Origin: an uncultured Clostridia bacterium
GTDB lineage: Bacteria > Bacillota > Clostridia > Oscillospirales > Oscillospiraceae
Direction of reading: 5' to 3'
Assembly: GCA_947170435.1 (NCBI GenBank)
Contig: CAMVTO010000010.1
Span: 30,454-94,453, forward strand
Length of the DNA stretch: 64,000 nt
The translations under genes and the position numbers were made by a program. Position 1 is the first letter of the stretch. Each line of letters opens with the position of its first letter. Below are positions 61,058-64,000 of the stretch, in pieces. The notes under the pieces were generated by a model. It searched no databases, was not told the origin of the DNA, and was given only the letters and a program-made list of their open reading frames with translations.

Positions 61058-64000
61058 ATGCCGTTTTTTTCTTTTTGCCAATGTTGTCGATCACACAATA
61101 GTAAACCGGCGTGAACAGCAGCGTAATGACCGTGGAGATCAGCATACCGCTGACCATCGTCACGCCCATGTCCGACATCATCTCGTTGGACTGCCCGATG
61201 CCCAGCGCCAGCGGCATGATGGCGAGAATCGTTGTGAGTGTGGTCATCAGCACCGGGCGGATGCGCAGCGGGCAGGCGTTGAGGATCGCGGTCGTTCGGT
61301 CCTCGCCGCGGTCGCGGCGCTGCTTGATATAGTCGATCAAAATGATCGACGCGTTGACCACTGTGCCGGCGAGCATGATAAGCGCCACCATGGAGATCAT
61401 GGAGAGGTCGCGGCCCGTAACCGGCAGCGCAAACAGTGCGCCGGAGAACGCCACAGGCAGGATCATCATGACAATGACCGGCATCACAAAGGACTCGAAC
61501 TGAGACGCGAGCACGAAGTACACCAGCCCCAGCGCAACGACCAGCGCCAGCGTCAGATCATGGAAGTTCTCCTGCATCTGCTCGTAGCCGCCGCCGATGC
61601 TGGCCTCGTAGCCGTTGGGCATGGTGTAGCCGTCCAGAATCGCGCGAATCTGTGCCGTGATGGCATTGGTGTCGCCGCTGAGCGTCGAACCCGTGATGGT
61701 CACAGTGCGGGACTGATTCACGCGGGAAATGGACGCGGGCGCCAGTTCCATGTCTACATACGCAACGGAGGACAGCGGCACCGTTCCGCCGTAGGGCGTC
61801 GTCACAGGCATAGAGCGCAGGGCGTCCAGGCTCACCGAGGCCGCACCGTCGCCGCGGACGACCACATCAATTTCCTTGTTGTTGATGTTCACATGCGTCG
61901 CCGTCGCGCCCGTCAGCTCCGAGCGCACCGCCTGCCCCACCTGCGCGGCGGTGAGGCCGTATTGTGAGGCCGCATCGCGGTTCATGGTGACCTTGACCTG
62001 CGGCACCTCGTCGCTGATGGTCGAGGTAATGTCGATGGCGTCCGGCAGCGCCTTGATGGGCTCCATCAAATCGTTTGCGATCATCGTCAGGGTGTCGTAG
62101 TCCGTGCCGGTGATCTCCACCTCGATATCACTGCCGGTCATCATCTGGCTCATGTCCATGGCGCTGATGGTGTACTCACAGCCGGCGATGTCCGCAAATG
62201 CCACGCGCAGGTCGTTGGCAATCTCCGTCGCGTCACGCTGGCGGTCTTTTTTCGGCACCAGAATAATGCCGACCTCGTTTTCCTGCTCGCCGACGCTGTA
62301 GTAAACGCCCTCCACCTCGGGCACGCGGTCGTAAATGATCTGAATCATCTGCTCCGCGATCACCGAGGTCTGCTCCGCGTTCGAGCCAATGGGCATCATG
62401 ATGTTGCCCTGAATCATGTTCATATCCATCGGCGGCAGCAGCACCTGCTTGGTGGACAGGCAGGCCGCGATGAATACCGCCACCAGCGCAGCCGATGCCG
62501 CCACGCCGACGCCGAGGTGCTGCACAAAGTACCCCAGCACCTTGCGGTAGCCGGCAAGAAAGCGCTCCGTAAAGCTCTTCTCCGTCCGCTTTTCGAGTCG
62601 TTTGAGCTGGTGGGCATGGGCCTTCTTCTCGTCAAGCAGGAAGTAGCACAGCAGCGGCACCAGTGTCACCGCGATTACCAGTGATCCAAGGATCAGGAAC
62701 GAAATCGTCAGGCAGAAATCCTTGAAAATCATACCCGCGAGGCCGTTGGCGACGCCCAGCGGCAGAAACACTGCCACCGTGGTAAGCGTCGAGGCCGTCA
62801 GCGAGAGCATGACCTCCTTCGTACCCTCAACGCAGCTGGTCAAGCGGTCGTTGCCCTCGGTGGCGTAGCGATAGATGTTCTCCAACACAACGATGGAGTT
62901 ATCCACGATCATGCCGACGCCCATGGCGATGCCGCCGAGTGACAGCAGATTCATCGTGAGTCCGCAAACGTACATCAGCACGAACACAGTCAGGATGCAC
63001 ACCGGCATGGACACCGCGATCGCCAGCGTCGCGCCGAAGCGCCGCAGGAACAGGAACACGACGATCGCCGCGAGGCCGACGCCGAGGATGATATTCTCGA
63101 TTGCTGCGTCGACGACGATGTTGATATACTCGCTGGCGAGGTACGGCGTCTCATAGACGACGTCGGCATTCTTCTCCGCCAGCTCCGCCATCTTTGCCGC
63201 CGCCTTATCGGCCACCGCCGCCTCGTTGGCTCCTGACTGCTTCATCACCTGCAAAAAAACCGCAGGGATGCCGTTCATCTGTCCGATGTCGCGCTGCTCC
63301 GTCGTCTCCATCGTCACATTGGCGATCTCCCCGAGGCGCACCGTGCCACCGGTCTGGAGCGGGATGATGACGTTGCGCACGTCGTCCACGCTGCGCAGCT
63401 GCGCGTCAGTGGAGACGCTCAGCTTCTGGTTGCCGTTTTCCAGATCGCCGCCCGGGTAGAGCAGGTTTTCGGCCACCAGGATCTGCGCGATATAGCTGTT
63501 GGTGAGGCCCAGGCCCTTGATGCGTGCCGAGTCCAGCTCGACCGCGATCTGCTGATCAAAGCCGCCAAAGTAGGTGACGGACGCCACACCGTCAATGCGC
63601 TCCAACGCAGGTACGACCACGTCCTCCGCCAGCGTCTGCACGCCGGCGAGATCCTCGCCCATCAAAGCGAGAATGGCCGTAGGCATCAGGTCGCCGACGT
63701 TGATATTCATAATGACCGGCTTGGTGCAGTCCTCCGGCAGCGTCAGCGCGTCAAACTTTTCGCGCAGCTTGGTCGCCGCGATGTCCACGTTGGTATCCTC
63801 AACGTACATGATCGTGATGGTGGACAGGCTGTCCGCCGAGGTGGATGAAACCGTATCCACGCCCGGCACAGACATGATTGCCGACTCCAGCGGGCGCGTG
63901 ACCAGCTCCTCCATATCCTCCGGCGCCGCGCCGTTGTAGTAGCAATAGACCACCGCCGCGGGATACTCCATGTTCGGCAGCAGCGCCAGCTGCAGCTCCC
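61056..64000 (-). CDS. RND family efflux transporter, 5' end outside window
   Basis: At least 981 residues of an AcrB/HAE1-type inner membrane transporter, reading in from the right edge; the frame is open to base 64000, and the segment just before MEYPAAVVYCYYNGAAPEDME (LALLPN) continues the family pattern, so the true start lies beyond the window. Visible parts: periplasmic porter loops, two blocks of transmembrane helices, and GGIAMGVGMIVDNSIVVLENIYRYATEG with the central Asp of the proton relay. RND pumps in Gram-positives export drugs, lipids or proteins; a membrane fusion partner would be expected upstream. Substrate unknown. Confidence 0.92.
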   Translation of the reverse strand, partial: ELQLALLPNMEYPAAVVYCYYNGAAPEDMEELVTRPLESAIMSVPGVDTVSSTSADSLSTITIMYVEDTNVDIAATKLREKFDALTLPEDCTKPVIMNINVGDLMPTAILALMGEDLAGVQTLAEDVVVPALERIDGVASVTYFGGFDQQIAVELDSARIKGLGLTNSYIAQILVAENLLYPGGDLENGNQKLSVSTDAQLRSVDDVRNVIIPLQTGGTVRLGEIANVTMETTEQRDIGQMNGIPAVFLQVMKQSGANEAAVADKAAAKMAELAEKNADVVYETPYLASEYINIVVDAAIENIILGVGLAAIVVFLFLRRFGATLAIAVSMPVCILTVFVLMYVCGLTMNLLSLGGIAMGVGMIVDNSIVVLENIYRYATEGNDRLTSCVEGTKEVMLSLTASTLTTVAVFLPLGVANGLAGMIFKDFCLTISFLILGSLVIAVTLVPLLCYFLLDEKKAHAHQLKRLEKRTEKSFTERFLAGYRKVLGYFVQHLGVGVAASAALVAVFIAACLSTKQVLLPPMDMNMIQGNIMMPIGSNAEQTSVIAEQMIQIIYDRVPEVEGVYYSVGEQENEVGIILVPKKDRQRDATEIANDLRVAFADIAGCEYTISAMDMSQMMTGSDIEVEITGTDYDTLTMIANDLMEPIKALPDAIDITSTISDEVPQVKVTMNRDAASQYGLTAAQVGQAVRSELTGATATHVNINNKEIDVVVRGDGAASVSLDALRSMPVTTPYGGTVPLSSVAYVDMELAPASISRVNQSRTVTITGSTLSGDTNAITAQIRAILDGYTMPNGYEASIGGGYEQMQENFHDLTLALVVALGLVYFVLASQFESFVMPVIVMMILPVAFSGALFALPVTGRDLSMISMVALIMLAGTVVNASIILIDYIKQRRDRGEDRTTAILNACPLRIRPVLMTTLTTILAIMPLALGIGQSNEMMSDMGVTMVSGMLISTVITLLFTPVYYCVIDNIGKKKKTA

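Overview
This 64 kb window is GC-rich chromosomal DNA (about 60% G+C by eye) from an endospore-forming member of the Clostridia, most likely an Oscillospiraceae-type gut anaerobe. The grounds are a cwlJ-gerQ type spore germination pair, the SCIFF ranthipeptide pair (scfA-scfB), QueH, IreB, a ClpE-like ATPase, EFR1-type and DUF5711 proteins, ECF transporters, and the gene orders dnaG-rpoD, ecfA1-ecfA2-ecfT-truA and ylxM-ffh-rpsP-khpA-rimM-trmD. The genus cannot be fixed from the sequence. I see no rRNA or tRNA genes, CRISPR arrays, insertion sequences or prophage. No gap between genes exceeds 300 bases; the longest is about 250 bases, between 5772 and 6023.

Layout. 0-2 kb: cwlJ/gerQ-like pair, then a convergent amidase. 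2-6 kb (minus): TAXI-TRAP transporter (binding lipoprotein, DUF1850, fused permease). 6-8.5 kb: thrS and a small lipoprotein. 8.5-15.8 kb (minus): one wall-polymer operon, murJ, O-antigen-ligase-like, glycosyltransferase, DUF4330 and a glycosyltransferase-CsaB fusion. 15.8-19.3 kb: cca divergent from murC, then an Sfp-type transferase. 19.4-22.7 kb: dnaG-rpoD. 22.7-24.6 kb: two poorly characterised genes. 24.6-27.6 kb: scfA, scfB and an Orn/Lys/Arg decarboxylase family gene. 27.6-30.8 kb: a copper ATPase with a CopZ-like domain fused at its end, and an FMN reductase. 30.9-40.4 kb (minus): a probable ten-gene operon, methyltransferase, ecfA1, ecfA2, ecfT, truA, DUF5711, cvpA, clpE-like, a small Cys protein and an EFR1 ferredoxin. 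40.5-41.8 kb: queH-plsY. 41.8-45.1 kb: adenine deaminase, MBL hydrolase and phosphoribosyltransferase (purine salvage). 45.2-51 kb: pheST, ireB, an unknown small gene and an SH3/NlpC wall hydrolase. 51-54.7 kb: the SRP/ribosome maturation operon. 54.9-58.3 kb: paired M16 peptidases and lgt. 58.4-61 kb: a nickel/cobalt ECF transporter. 61-64 kb: an RND efflux protein cut by the right edge.

Three things stand out. First, a short asymmetric motif, GTNNACATAA, occurs 17 times on both strands, in several reading frames, and only between 9.7 and 41.2 kb; chance would give about 0.6 copies in the whole window. Second, copA carries a complete CopZ-like domain at its 3' end, preceded in frame by a near-perfect Shine-Dalgarno and ATG, so one gene may make both pump and chaperone. 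Third, the last 350 bases of dnaG are far more AT-rich than the rest of the gene.
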